NCBI RefSeq assembly: GCF_900683735.1
Contig: NZ_LR215979.1
Span: 2,914,001 to 2,978,000, forward strand
Source of the DNA: Fusobacterium ulcerans ATCC 49185
Lineage (GTDB): Bacteria; Fusobacteriota; Fusobacteriia; Fusobacteriales; Fusobacteriaceae
Reading direction: 5' to 3'
DNA length: 64,000 nt
The position numbers and the translations under genes were made by a program. Shown in pieces: positions 35,971 through 45,821 of the stretch. Each line of letters starts with the position of its first letter. Position 1 is the stretch's first letter. The notes under the pieces were generated by a model that searched no databases, was not told where the DNA came from, and worked only from the letters and a program-made list of their open reading frames with translations.

Positions 35971-36564
35971 TTAAAAAAACATACCTACCCTTTTTAAAAC
36001 CAAGTCAATACTGCTTTCTAAAAATTTAAATATATCTTTATATTTGATACATCCTATGACTAAAAGAAAAAAAGAATAGGAAAATAAAGGTCTTATAAGT
36101 TTCCCTTCTTTTTTCATATTTTTGAGGATAGTAAATACCCCCAAAGAAAACAGATACAAAAATTCCATACTATTTTTAGTATAAGCAATAGCTATAATAG
36201 TGCTTAATACTGTAAAAAATATTAGTAGAGTCTTTGTTAGTTGTGGATTACAGCTTATCCCTATAACTGGTATTTTAAGAAGAGCTCCTCCTCCCCAGCC
36301 TTTTGGATACAAATCAAAAATAAAATGAAGAGATAATGCCAGTGCAAAACCTATAAGAAAATATCTAAAAGTATCATTACTATCTCTCTCATAAAATCTT
36401 ATTAATATAAGAAGAATTAAAGGACTGTGTGTAAGAATACTCCTGTGTTTCAAATTAAATTTAAAATCCCAGTCAGGAAATCTTATTCCTAAAAAATAAG
36501 CTGTAAAAGAAACTATTATTCCTGCAAAGCTTACTTTATCAAAAAATTTTATCAGAAAATCCAT
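35971..36564 (-). CDS. YdjM-family (metal-dependent hydrolase-like) membrane protein
   Basis: 197 residues, about five membrane helices. The family motif FPDWDFKFNLKHRSILTHSPL (Asp, Asp, His, His pattern) and a later ALSLHFIFDLYPKGW match DUF457/YdjM, often described as membrane-bound metal-dependent hydrolases. The true activity is unknown. It lies between tuf and the transketolase genes, after the tuf terminator. Confidence 0.75.
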   Translation of the reverse strand: MDFLIKFFDKVSFAGIIVSFTAYFLGIRFPDWDFKFNLKHRSILTHSPLILLILIRFYERDSNDTFRYFLIGFALALSLHFIFDLYPKGWGGGALLKIPVIGISCNPQLTKTLLIFFTVLSTIIAIAYTKNSMEFLYLFSLGVFTILKNMKKEGKLIRPLFSYSFFLLVIGCIKYKDIFKFLESSIDLVLKRVGMFF

Positions 36565-36582
36565 TTTTTCTCCCTTGTTTTG

Positions 36583-36613
36583 AAAAAAAAGGAGCAGAAA
36601 ATATCTGCTCCTT
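36583..36613 (-). terminator. Terminator of the str operon (after tuf)
   Basis: On the minus strand AAGGAGCAGA pairs with TCTGCTCCTT, with a short loop and a T8 run. Confidence 0.9.
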
Positions 36614-36649
36614 CTGCCTTTTATGTAAGGTTAATTACTTTAAATATTA

Positions 36650-37834
36650 CTATTTAGTAATTTCAGCAACTACACCAGAAGCTACTGTTCTTCCACCTTC
36701 TCTGATTGCGAATCTTAATCCTGTTTCCATTGCGATTGGGTGGATTAATTCTACTCTCATTTCTATGTTATCTCCTGGCATTACCATTTCTACTCCTTCT
36801 GGTAATGTTACTGCTCCTGTTATATCTGTAGTTCTGAAGTAGAATTGTGGTCTGTATCCTGAGAAGAATGGTGTATGTCTTCCTCCCTCTTCTTTTGTCA
36901 ATACATATACTTCTGATCTAAATCCTGTATGTGGTAGGATTGATCCTGGTTTTGCTAGTACTTGTCCTCTTTCTACATCTTCTTTTTTAGTTCCTCTTAA
37001 TAGAGCTCCTATGTTATCTCCTGCTTGACCTTGATCAAGTAGTTTTCTAAACATTTCTACTCCTGTACATGTTGTCTTTGCTGTAGGTTTGATTCCTATT
37101 ATTTCTAATTCTTCTCCTACTTTTACTATTCCTCTTTCTACTCTTCCTGTTACAACTGTTCCTCTTCCTGTTATTGTGAACACGTCTTCTATTGGCATCA
37201 AGAATGGTTGATCTACTGCTCTTTCTGGAGTTGGAATATACTCATCTACTGCGTTCATTAGCGCCATTATTTGATCTACCCATTTTTGTTCTCCATTTAA
37301 TGCTCCTAGTGATGATCCTGTTATTACTGGAATGTCATCTCCTGGGAATCCATACTCTGTTAGTAATTCTCTTACTTCCATTTCTACTAGTTCTAGTAAT
37401 TCTGGATCGTCTACCATATCTGCTTTATTTAAATATACTACGATATATGGAACTCCAACCTGTCTTGATAGTAGGATGTGCTCTCTTGTTTGTGGCATAG
37501 GTCCATCTGCTGCTGATACAACTAGAATAGCTCCATCCATTTGAGCTGCTCCTGTGATCATGTTTTTTACATAGTCAGCATGTCCTGGACAGTCAACGTG
37601 TGCGTAGTGTCTTTTTTCTGTTTCATACTCAATGTGAGCTGTGTTGATTGTGATTCCTCTTTCTCTTTCTTCTGGAGCTACGTCGATTTTATCAAAATCA
37701 ACTTTTTGAGCTAGTCCTAAGTCTGATAAAACTTTAGAAATAGCTGCTGTTGTAGTTGTTTTTCCGTGGTCAACGTGTCCAATTGTTCCAATGTTTACAT
37801 GGGGTTTGCTTCTTTCGAATTTTGCTTTAGCCAT
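36650..37834 (-). CDS. tuf: Elongation factor Tu
   Basis: 394 residues. GTPase motifs [21 protein letters not shown] and NKADM, followed by the two beta-barrel domains with highly conserved sequence through to the C-terminal [16 protein letters not shown]. Delivers aminoacyl-tRNA to the ribosome. Last gene of the str operon; strong GGAGG site. Confidence 0.98.
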   Translation of the reverse strand: MAKAKFERSKPHVNIGTIGHVDHGKTTTTAAISKVLSDLGLAQKVDFDKIDVAPEERERGITINTAHIEYETEKRHYAHVDCPGHADYVKNMITGAAQMDGAILVVSAADGPMPQTREHILLSRQVGVPYIVVYLNKADMVDDPELLELVEMEVRELLTEYGFPGDDIPVITGSSLGALNGEQKWVDQIMALMNAVDEYIPTPERAVDQPFLMPIEDVFTITGRGTVVTGRVERGIVKVGEELEIIGIKPTAKTTCTGVEMFRKLLDQGQAGDNIGALLRGTKKEDVERGQVLAKPGSILPHTGFRSEVYVLTKEEGGRHTPFFSGYRPQFYFRTTDITGAVTLPEGVEMVMPGDNIEMRVELIHPIAMETGLRFAIREGGRTVASGVVAEITK

Positions 37835-37873
37835 TTAAATTCTCCTCCTAATTTTTATATTTTTATTTTTTAT

Positions 37874-37897
37874 GGTTGGTACTTAATAGTACCAACC
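37874..37897. other. Intercistronic hairpin between fusA and tuf
   Basis: Perfect 10-bp stem, GGTTGGTACT with AGTACCAACC, loop TAAT. No T run follows on the minus strand, so it is unlikely to be a simple terminator; it could be an RNA processing or stability element. Confidence 0.6.
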
Positions 37898-37926
37898 CTT
37901 TATAAAGTTACTATATGCAAGAAAGA

Positions 37927-40008
37927 CTATTTTCCTCTTTCTTCTTGAATTCCTTTTTGGATAGAAGCTGGTACTTGAATGTATTCAGCAAATTCCATAG
38001 AGTAAGTTGCTCTTCCTTGAGATTTAGATCTTAAGTCAGTAGCATATCCAAACATTTCAGATAATGGAACTTTAGCATCAATGATTTTTGCACCATTTCT
38101 GTCTGTCATTCCACCTATCATTCCTCTTCTTGAGTTAAGGTCTCCTATAATATCTCCCATGTATTCTTCTGGAGTAGTTACTTCTACTTTGAATACTGGT
38201 TCAAGGATTATTGGATTAGATTTAGCAGCAGCTTGTTTAACAGCCATTGATCCTGCAAGTTTGAATGCCATTTCTGATGAGTCAACCTCATGGTATGATC
38301 CATCATAAAGAGTTACTTTTACATCAACAACTGGATATCCAGCTACAACTCCACTTTCTAGAGCCTCTCTGCTTCCTTTTTCTACTGCTGGAATATATTC
38401 TCTAGGAATAACTCCTCCAGTGATTTTGTTAACAAATTCAAAACCTTTACCTGGATTTGGCTCAAGGATAATTTTAACGTGTCCGTATTGTCCTTTACCT
38501 CCAGATTGTTTTGCATATTTAACTTCATGATCTGTAGTTCCAAGAATTGTTTCTCTGTAAGCAACTTGTGGTTTTCCTACTGTAGATTCAACTTTGAATT
38601 CTCTTTTCATTCTGTCAACAATGATTTCAAGGTGAAGTTCTCCCATTCCTGAAATTATTGTTTGTCCAGTTTCTTCATCAGACTTAACTTTGAAAGTAGG
38701 ATCTTCCTCAGCAAGTTTTGATAAAGCGATTCCCATTTTCTCTTGGTCAGCTTTTGTTTTTGGTTCAACAGCAACTGAGATAACTGGATCTGGGAATTCC
38801 ATTTTTTCAAGAACTATTGGAGCATTTTCTGCACAAAGAGTATCTCCAGTTGTAGTTTCTTTCAATCCTACTGCTGCTGCGATATCTCCACAGTAAACTG
38901 CTTCAATTTCCTCTCTTTTATTAGCATGCATTTGAAGGATTCTTCCCATTCTTTCTTTTTTACCTTTTGTAGAGTTAAGAACATAAGTTCCTTTTTCTAC
39001 AATACCAGAGTATACTCTGAAGAATGTTAATTTTCCAACAAATGGATCTGTCATAACTTTAAATGCTAGAGCTGCAAATGGAGCGTCATCTGACATTTCT
39101 CTTTCTATTTCAATAGAAGAGTCTTTCATATCAGTTCCTTTTACCATTGCAACGTCTGTAGGTGCTGGCATATAATCAACAATAGCATCAAGTAATGATT
39201 GTATTCCTTTATTTTTGAATGCTGTTCCACAAGTTACTGGAACTATCATATTAGCAATAGTTGCTTTTCTAAGAGCCCCTTTAATTTCTTCTTCAGTGAT
39301 TTCTTCTCCACCAAAGAATTTTTCCATTAAGTCATCACTTGTTTCAACAACTGATTCTAACATGAATTGTCTTGCATCTTCAGCTTTATCAGCTAATTCT
39401 GCTCTGATTTCTCTTACTTCAAATTTTTGTCCATTATCTGAATCAATAGGCCAGATAATTTCTTTCATAGTGATTAGATCAATTACTCCTTCAAAGTAAT
39501 CTTCTGCACCAATTGGTAATTGAATAGGTACAGGATTTGATCCTAATTTATCTTTAATATCTCCAACACACATGCTGAAGTCAGCACCGATTCTATCCAT
39601 CTTGTTAAAGAATGCAATTCTTGGTACTTGATATTTATCAGCTTGTCTCCATACAGTTTCTGATTGAGGCTGTACCCCATCAACTGCTGAGAATACTGCA
39701 ACTGCTCCATCTAGAACTCTTAGAGATCTTTCAACCTCAACTGTAAAGTCCACGTGTCCTGGTGTGTCTATTATATTTACCCTATGTTCTCTCCAGAAAC
39801 AAGTTGTTGCAGCAGAAGTGATAGTAATACCTCTTTCTTGCTCTTGTTCCATCCAGTCCATTGTAGCTCCACCTTCATGAACTTCTCCTAGCTTATGCTC
39901 TACTCCTGTATAGAATAGAATTCTTTCAGTAGTAGTAGTTTTTCCTGCGTCGATATGAGCCATAATTCCAACGTTTCTAGTCATATCTAAAGAAACTTTC
40001 CTAGCCAT
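37927..40008 (-). CDS. fusA: Elongation factor G
   Basis: 693 residues from ATG 40008, which has GAGGAGG nine bases upstream; an in-frame start at 40026 would precede that site. GTPase motifs [23 protein letters not shown] and NKMDR, and the conserved domains II-V ([21 protein letters not shown]). Catalyses ribosomal translocation. Third gene of the str operon. Confidence 0.97.
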   Translation of the reverse strand: MARKVSLDMTRNVGIMAHIDAGKTTTTERILFYTGVEHKLGEVHEGGATMDWMEQEQERGITITSAATTCFWREHRVNIIDTPGHVDFTVEVERSLRVLDGAVAVFSAVDGVQPQSETVWRQADKYQVPRIAFFNKMDRIGADFSMCVGDIKDKLGSNPVPIQLPIGAEDYFEGVIDLITMKEIIWPIDSDNGQKFEVREIRAELADKAEDARQFMLESVVETSDDLMEKFFGGEEITEEEIKGALRKATIANMIVPVTCGTAFKNKGIQSLLDAIVDYMPAPTDVAMVKGTDMKDSSIEIEREMSDDAPFAALAFKVMTDPFVGKLTFFRVYSGIVEKGTYVLNSTKGKKERMGRILQMHANKREEIEAVYCGDIAAAVGLKETTTGDTLCAENAPIVLEKMEFPDPVISVAVEPKTKADQEKMGIALSKLAEEDPTFKVKSDEETGQTIISGMGELHLEIIVDRMKREFKVESTVGKPQVAYRETILGTTDHEVKYAKQSGGKGQYGHVKIILEPNPGKGFEFVNKITGGVIPREYIPAVEKGSREALESGVVAGYPVVDVKVTLYDGSYHEVDSSEMAFKLAGSMAVKQAAAKSNPIILEPVFKVEVTTPEEYMGDIIGDLNSRRGMIGGMTDRNGAKIIDAKVPLSEMFGYATDLRSKSQGRATYSMEFAEYIQVPASIQKGIQEERGK

Positions 40009-40066
40009 TAAGTATTTCCTCCTCAAAAAAAATGAATAAAGTTAATCTCTACCATCTATAAAAAAA

Positions 40067-40537
40067 TTAGATCTTGTAATGTGCGAAAGCTCTGTTTGCT
40101 TCTGCCATTTTATAAGTATCTTCTTTTTTCTTTATAGTTGCTCCATCATTATTAGCTGCTGCGATTAGTTCTGCTGCTAATTTTTCGATCATACCATATT
40201 CTTTTCTTTGTCTTGTATAAAGTGTTAACCATCTGATTGCTAAAGTTTGTTGTCTTTCAACTCTTACTTCAACTGGAACTTGGTATGTAGCTCCTCCGAT
40301 TCTTCTTGATCTAACTTCGATTTGAGGTTTAATATTATCTAATGCTTGTTTAAATATATCATACCCCTCTTGACCAGTTTTCTCTTTTATTAAATCCATA
40401 GCTGAGTAGAATATTCCTTCAGCGATAGCTTTTTTTCCATCTAACATAATTGAATTGATAACTTTAGTAACTACTTTATCTGAGTATCTAGAATCAGGTA
40501 GTACATCTCTTTTTACTGCTGCTCTTCTTCTTGACAT
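40067..40537 (-). CDS. rpsG: 30S ribosomal protein S7
   Basis: 156 residues, canonical length. [20 protein letters not shown] start and [12 protein letters not shown] are diagnostic. Binds 16S rRNA head; in many bacteria represses its own operon. Follows rpsL by 24 bases. Confidence 0.97.
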   Translation of the reverse strand: MSRRRAAVKRDVLPDSRYSDKVVTKVINSIMLDGKKAIAEGIFYSAMDLIKEKTGQEGYDIFKQALDNIKPQIEVRSRRIGGATYQVPVEVRVERQQTLAIRWLTLYTRQRKEYGMIEKLAAELIAAANNDGATIKKKEDTYKMAEANRAFAHYKI

Positions 40538-40561
40538 TTTTAACTGTTCACCTCCCTATAA

Positions 40562-40930
40562 TTACGCTTTTTTAGCTCCGTATTTAGATCTTGATTGTTT
40601 TCTTTTTGCAACTCCAGCTGTATCCAAAGCTCCTCTGATAACTTTGTATCTAACCCCTGGTAAGTCTTTTGTTCTTCCACCTCTTACAAGTACGATTGAG
40701 TGTTCTTGTAAATTGTGCCCTTCTCCTGGAATGTAGCAAGTAACTTCGATTCCATTAGTTAATTTTACTCTGGCAACCTTTCTTAAAGCTGAGTTTGGTT
40801 TTTTAGGTGTAGTTGTATAAACTCTCACACAAACTCCTCTTCTTTGTGGGTTTCCTTGTAATGCTGGTGATTTTTTCTTTTCTAGTAAAGTGTCTCTTCC
40901 ATTTTTTACTAATTGACTTAAAGTAGGCAT
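40562..40930 (-). CDS. rpsL: 30S ribosomal protein S12
   Basis: 122 residues. [12 protein letters not shown] start; [20 protein letters not shown] and [14 protein letters not shown] are present, with Lys at both positions where changes give streptomycin resistance in other bacteria, so the wild-type form is seen. First gene of the str operon. Confidence 0.97.
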   Translation of the reverse strand: MPTLSQLVKNGRDTLLEKKKSPALQGNPQRRGVCVRVYTTTPKKPNSALRKVARVKLTNGIEVTCYIPGEGHNLQEHSIVLVRGGRTKDLPGVRYKVIRGALDTAGVAKRKQSRSKYGAKKA

Positions 40931-40982
40931 TTTACCCTCCTTCCTATTATTTTAAAATAATTTTATATATTATAACTTAAAT

Positions 40983-41011
40983 ATTATAATCACTTTGTTT
41001 CAAAAAGTCAA
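40983..41011 (-). promoter_or_regulatory. Promoter of the str operon
   Basis: TTGACT, 17-base spacer and perfect TATAAT on the minus strand, 53 bases before rpsL. Confidence 0.8.
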
Positions 41012-41067
41012 TATAAAGCTAAGGTTATATTTATAAATCTTTACAATTATATCATACTTTATCAAAT

Positions 41068-42975
41068 TTAGAAAGTATTTTTTAAAGTTTTTAATTCATT
41101 TTCTAACTCTTCCCATTCTTCCATCAAAGAAAGTATCTCCATATCTAATTCTTCTAGTTCTTTTTGTATTTCCATAAGCTTATCTACATTATTTTCTATT
41201 CCTGCTTTATTATACTCTTCTTCTTTAGCAGATTTTTTTTCTTCAAGTTTTTCCACATCTGATTCAGCTTTTATTATTTTTTTCTCAAGAGATGACATTC
41301 TATTTTTATTTCTTTTTTGTTCTTCAAAGTTGAGAGAGGCCTTAATGTCTTTTTCTTTTACTTCTTCTCTTTGATTTAAATAAGAATTATAATCTCCTTT
41401 AAAAAGTTCTGCTCCATCTTTTTTTACTTCATATATATTATTAACAACACAATCTAAAAAATTTCTATCATGTGATACTACTAATATTGTTCCTGTGTAA
41501 TCTTCAAGAGATTCAGACAAAATCTCCCTTGAATATATATCCAAGTGGTTAGTAGGTTCATCCAATATCAAAAAATTAGGTTTTTCCAACATGAGTTTCA
41601 TGAATGCCACTCTTGCCTTTTCTCCCCCACTCAAACTAGATATTTCTTTATATACATCATCTTCTGTAAAAAGAAAACCTCCACATATATTTCTTGCTTC
41701 TTCTTCACTTAATACAAAATGATACATTAGTTCTTCTAAGACAGTTTTTTTGGGATCCAACCCCTGATGATTTTGGTCATAATATCCAATTTTTACTCTA
41801 TCTCCTATTTTAAAATCTCCTTTACTCTGTTTTTCCATACCATTTATTATTTTCAATAAAGTAGATTTTCCCACACCATTTTTTCCAATTACTCCTACTC
41901 TGTCTCCTCTGTATATATCCAAATTTAAATTAGAGAATATTTCTTTTCCATCAAAAGATTTTGCTAAGTCTTTTATTCTTAGTACTAAATCTACGCTTGT
42001 AGTATCAGTTTCAAATTTAAGTTTTATTTTTTTTGTTGTAATAACAGGATTTTCCATTTTATCCATTCTGTTAAGTATCTTTTCTCTACCTCTTGCTTGT
42101 TTTGATTTTACTCCTGCTTTGTATCTTCTGATAAACTCCTCCATTTTTCTGAGTTTATCCTGTTCTTTATCAAAAGCTTTTACAGCTCCTGATAAATAAG
42201 CCTCTTTTTGAATAGTGAAATCTGTATAATTTCCATTATATGTTTTTAAAGTTTTCCCTTCTATTTCAAATATTCTGTTCACTACATTATCTAAAAAATA
42301 AACATCATGTGAAATAAGGATAAAAGCTTTTTTATAATCTTTTAATATTTTTTCAAGCCACTCAATAGCATTTAAATCCAAATGATTGGTAGGTTCGTCA
42401 AGTATCAAAAGTTCAGGTTCTTCCAAAAGAATCTTTCCTAATGCCACTCTTGAAAGCTGTCCTCCAGACAAATCACTTATTTTGGAACTCCATAAAGATT
42501 CTGCCAGACTAAGTCCATTCAATATCTGTTTTACTTTATATTCTATTGCATATCCTTCATTTTGCTCATATCTTACTGTTACAGTACCTAATTCTTCCAT
42601 AGTTTTATCAAAGTCATCAAGATTTTCTGCCAATATGATATTTAATTCCTGTATTCTATGATAATCATTCTGCACATTAGAAAAAACTGTCATTAATTCT
42701 TCAAAGACAGTATTATCATGATTAAGATTAGGCTGCTGTGAAAGGTATCCTATTTTTAATCCACCTTTTTTTGATATTGTTCCCCTTTGATTTGTTTCAG
42801 GGTCAACTTCATCATATTCTAATCCCAAAAGTATTTTAATAAGGGTACTTTTCCCTGCTCCATTTACCCCTATCATTCCTATTTTATCCTTCTCATCTAT
42901 TGAAAAGCTTATATTTTTAAACAAAGTTTCCCCTGTAAATCCCATAAATAAATTATTTACCTGCAGAAGTGCCAT
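41068..42975 (-). CDS. ABC-F family ATPase (ribosome-associated)
   Basis: 635 residues. Two ATPase domains with GVNGAGKST / LSGGQLSRVALG and GKNGVGKST / LSGGEKARVAFM, joined by the charged helical linker characteristic of ABC-F proteins, and no membrane helices. A C-terminal coiled coil (~residues 550-630) places it near Uup/YdiF rather than EttA. Such proteins act on the ribosome to relieve stalling; some give antibiotic protection. Start after AGGAGAG. Confidence 0.88.
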   Translation of the reverse strand: MALLQVNNLFMGFTGETLFKNISFSIDEKDKIGMIGVNGAGKSTLIKILLGLEYDEVDPETNQRGTISKKGGLKIGYLSQQPNLNHDNTVFEELMTVFSNVQNDYHRIQELNIILAENLDDFDKTMEELGTVTVRYEQNEGYAIEYKVKQILNGLSLAESLWSSKISDLSGGQLSRVALGKILLEEPELLILDEPTNHLDLNAIEWLEKILKDYKKAFILISHDVYFLDNVVNRIFEIEGKTLKTYNGNYTDFTIQKEAYLSGAVKAFDKEQDKLRKMEEFIRRYKAGVKSKQARGREKILNRMDKMENPVITTKKIKLKFETDTTSVDLVLRIKDLAKSFDGKEIFSNLNLDIYRGDRVGVIGKNGVGKSTLLKIINGMEKQSKGDFKIGDRVKIGYYDQNHQGLDPKKTVLEELMYHFVLSEEEARNICGGFLFTEDDVYKEISSLSGGEKARVAFMKLMLEKPNFLILDEPTNHLDIYSREILSESLEDYTGTILVVSHDRNFLDCVVNNIYEVKKDGAELFKGDYNSYLNQREEVKEKDIKASLNFEEQKRNKNRMSSLEKKIIKAESDVEKLEEKKSAKEEEYNKAGIENNVDKLMEIQKELEELDMEILSLMEEWEELENELKTLKNTF

Positions 42976-43083
42976 TTCTTATCTCTCCTAATTTCTTCCT
43001 AATATTTTCCATCTAAAATCTTAACACATTCCAGATTTATTGTAAAGGTCAAAGTATTTACAAAAGTTTTTCTTACTCCTTTC

Positions 43084-43104
43084 ATAATTTTATGATAAAA
43101 TTAT
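43084..43104. promoter_or_regulatory. 21-base palindrome upstream of the patatin autotransporter gene
   Basis: ATAATTTTAT-G-ATAAAATTAT, perfect on both arms, 36 bases before the start codon. A candidate repressor operator; AT content makes chance possible. Confidence 0.35.
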
Positions 43105-43139
43105 ATGTTAATAACTTTACTTAGGGAGATGCATTACTT

Positions 43140-45446
43140 ATGATAAAAAAAATTTTGATTCTCCACTTCTTTATTCTGATGTTTTCTTTCTCATTTTCTG
43201 ATGGAGTTCAGTCTAAAGCTTATAAAGTGGATGCCATCAATAAAGCAATAGAAGAATTAAAAATGCAGCAGGCTCATTTAGAGCTTTTAAAAGAAAAAAT
43301 AGAAAGTACAGATACTGATGTTACAAAAAAAATTCCTGTTTCTGAAGGCAGACCAAAAATAGCCCTTGTCCTAAGTGGTGGAGGTGCAAAAGGAGCTGCC
43401 CATGTTGGAGTTCTTAAAGTTCTTGAAAAATATCAGATTCCTGTGGATATAATAATAGGAACAAGTGTTGGTAGTATAGTGGGAGGAATGTACTCTATTG
43501 GCTACTCTCCTGATGAAATAGAAAAAACTATACTTAACCTAAAGTTTACTTCACTTCTTACAAATTCAAAAGATAGAAATCTAAAAAATATAGAAGATAA
43601 AATAGAAAATGATAAATATCCTTTTACTGTCAGTATAGATAAAAATCTTAAGTTGTCATTCCCTATGGGATTTTTAAATGGAGAGAATATTTATTTGCAA
43701 TTAAAAGAGATATTTAACAGAGCTGAAAATATTAAAAATTTTAACGATCTTCCTATTCAGTACAGAGCTATCACTACTGATTTACAAACTGGAAAAGAAG
43801 TAATTATAAGAGATGGAGATCTTGCACTTGCCACTTTTAAAAGTATGGCTATACCTAGTTTTCTTGAGCCCATAGAAGACAATGGAAAATTTTATGTAGA
43901 TGGAGGAGTTGTTAATAACTTTCCTATAGATGTAGCTCTTTCATTAGGAGCTGATATAATTATAGCTGTTGATATTTCAGCTGAAGCCTCTAAAATAAAT
44001 GAAAAATCTAATCTTATAACTATTTTAGACAAACTTGCTACATATAATGGAAATAGAAAAGTTGATTTACATAAAAGGCTAGCTGATATTTTAATAGTTC
44101 CAGATGTAAAAGATCATGATACAATAGATTTCAGCAATCTTTCAGCACTTGTTGATGAGGGTGAAAAAGCTGCTGAAAAATATGGGTATATTTTAGAAAA
44201 TTTAAGTTATCCAAAGGAATTTAAAGAAATAAAAGAAAAAAGTCTTAAAGAAAAACCTATATTGATAAAAAATATAAAACTTGTTGGAAATCAAATTCTT
44301 ACTGAAGAAAAAGTTAAAAATCTTATGCCAAATGTCAATGGCAACCAGTTCACCAGAGCAGATTTAAATGACTGGACAAAAAGAGTTTATTCAGTAAGCT
44401 ATATAGAGAGAGCTTTTTATGAAGTAGATGGAGATACTATTATATTTAAAGTAAAAGAAAAAGATGGAATAAATATCAATGCTTCACTTAATTATGCTTC
44501 TAATTATGGTGGTTCTATGAATATTTCTGCCACTATACCAAACTTTGGATTATGGACTAGAAACTATACTGTAAAAGCAGAGGCATCAAGCTATCCTAAA
44601 ATAGCTCTTAATAATCTTTCATTTTATGAACTAGGAAGAATTAAAATTTTAACTGCTGCAAGTATAGGTTATGAAGTAGACCCATTATTTATCTTTAATG
44701 ATGGAAATAAAGTTTCAACATATGATTCAAATACTTTCAAAACTACTTTGTCACTTGGTACTGCAATATCTAATAATGTTGTTACAGGATTAACTCTAGG
44801 ATATCAAGATACTGACAATAAATATTCCAGCGGAAGCAGAGCATACAGAGATTTCCATGAAAGTTATCAAACTGTTTCTACTGGTATGTATCTTTATATT
44901 GACACTCTTAATAAAAAGAATTTTCCATCAAAAGGAAATGTTCTGCGTTTTGATGGTTTTAACACTCAAGGTGTAGCAAGTAAAGATATAAATTATAATG
45001 GTTTTATGTTTTCTACTGATTTCTATCTTCCTGTAACTGAAAGGTTCTCTATGAATTTAGGAATATCTGGAGGAAAAACAGCAGGTGAAAATATTCCTAA
45101 TAGTAGCCTATTTAAATTAGGTGGATTAAGAGATAATGATTTGACATTTTCATTTATAGGTCTCCCTATGATGGGAAGATATACTGATGAATTTTATATG
45201 ATTCGTGGTGGGGTTCAATACAGACTTACAGATACATTTTATCTTATAGGAAAATATAATATGATGACTTATTCATCTGATGGATTATCTTTCCAAAAAT
45301 CTTATGAAATTGGTGATAGAAGATATCATGGTTATGGTGGAGGTATTGGTTGGGATACATTCCTTGGTCCTATTTCTCTAATGCTGTCTAATGATTTGGA
45401 TTCTTCTTCCCCATTATTTGAAGTATATATGGGATATACATTCTAA
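43140..45446 (+). CDS. fplA: Patatin-like phospholipase autotransporter, FplA type (type Vd)
   Basis: 768 residues. Signal peptide (~1-20), a helical linker, then a patatin domain: oxyanion motif SGGGAKGAAH (79-88), nucleophile Ser109 in GTSVG and catalytic Asp254 in DGG. A POTRA-like segment (residues ~375-440, PILIKNIKLVGNQIL...) leads into a C-terminal beta-barrel ending in MGYTF. This order matches F. nucleatum FplA, a surface phospholipase A1, and total length is within a few residues of it. AGGGAG precedes the start. Expected in the outer membrane with the patatin domain exposed. Confidence 0.9.
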   Translation: MIKKILILHFFILMFSFSFSDGVQSKAYKVDAINKAIEELKMQQAHLELLKEKIESTDTDVTKKIPVSEGRPKIALVLSGGGAKGAAHVGVLKVLEKYQIPVDIIIGTSVGSIVGGMYSIGYSPDEIEKTILNLKFTSLLTNSKDRNLKNIEDKIENDKYPFTVSIDKNLKLSFPMGFLNGENIYLQLKEIFNRAENIKNFNDLPIQYRAITTDLQTGKEVIIRDGDLALATFKSMAIPSFLEPIEDNGKFYVDGGVVNNFPIDVALSLGADIIIAVDISAEASKINEKSNLITILDKLATYNGNRKVDLHKRLADILIVPDVKDHDTIDFSNLSALVDEGEKAAEKYGYILENLSYPKEFKEIKEKSLKEKPILIKNIKLVGNQILTEEKVKNLMPNVNGNQFTRADLNDWTKRVYSVSYIERAFYEVDGDTIIFKVKEKDGININASLNYASNYGGSMNISATIPNFGLWTRNYTVKAEASSYPKIALNNLSFYELGRIKILTAASIGYEVDPLFIFNDGNKVSTYDSNTFKTTLSLGTAISNNVVTGLTLGYQDTDNKYSSGSRAYRDFHESYQTVSTGMYLYIDTLNKKNFPSKGNVLRFDGFNTQGVASKDINYNGFMFSTDFYLPVTERFSMNLGISGGKTAGENIPNSSLFKLGGLRDNDLTFSFIGLPMMGRYTDEFYMIRGGVQYRLTDTFYLIGKYNMMTYSSDGLSFQKSYEIGDRRYHGYGGGIGWDTFLGPISLMLSNDLDSSSPLFEVYMGYTF

Positions 45447-45492
45447 ATAAATTAAAATTTTAAATAGATCAAAGGGATAATAAAGTTGAAAA

Positions 45493-45729
45493 ATGTGTAA
45501 GAGTTTTTGTTTATTGTAAAAGAAATCAGCATTTGAATTTCATAATATAAAAATAAGTTTCAATCTCATAGCTGTAGCAGTAGTGTTATTATCTTTTATA
45601 TTTTTAGAAAGCATCTATGGAATAAGAGAAGAAACATTTATTGTTGCTTTTCTAGTTGAAAGGGTTGTAGGGCTTATTTCAAAACTATCTAAAAAAGAAG
45701 TAAGAAAATCAAAATCATTTATAGTTTAA
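45493..45729 (+). pseudogene. Small membrane-protein frame interrupted by a TAA codon
   Basis: ATG 45493 opens a frame of eight codons, then TAA at 45517-45519, and the same frame continues for 69 codons to TAA 45727. The downstream part has one strongly hydrophobic helix (NLIAVAVVLLSFIFLESIYG) and an amphipathic tail, and looks like real protein. It ends immediately before a strong terminator. Either a decayed gene or a gene with a start I cannot see. Confidence 0.35.
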
Positions 45730-45755
45730 AAAGGAGGTATATACCTCCTTTTTTA
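45728..45755. terminator. Perfect-palindrome bidirectional terminator
   Basis: A 13-bp inverted repeat of AAAAAGGAGGTAT with ATACCTCCTTTTT plus T-rich tail, between convergent genes. Confidence 0.85.
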
Positions 45756-45821
45756 TTACATTCATATATTTAATTTATTTTCTAAACTTCTTGTTCTTCT
45801 AAATTAAAAAATAAATAATTT

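Noticed and set aside
39215-39499. Long frames antisense to fusA, tuf and eno
   Set aside because: They mirror strongly biased, clearly coding genes on the other strand and have no ribosome sites or recognisable protein features.
45517-45519. Recoding of the in-frame stop as selenocysteine
   Set aside because: The codon is TAA, not TGA, and no selenocysteine-type stem was seen.
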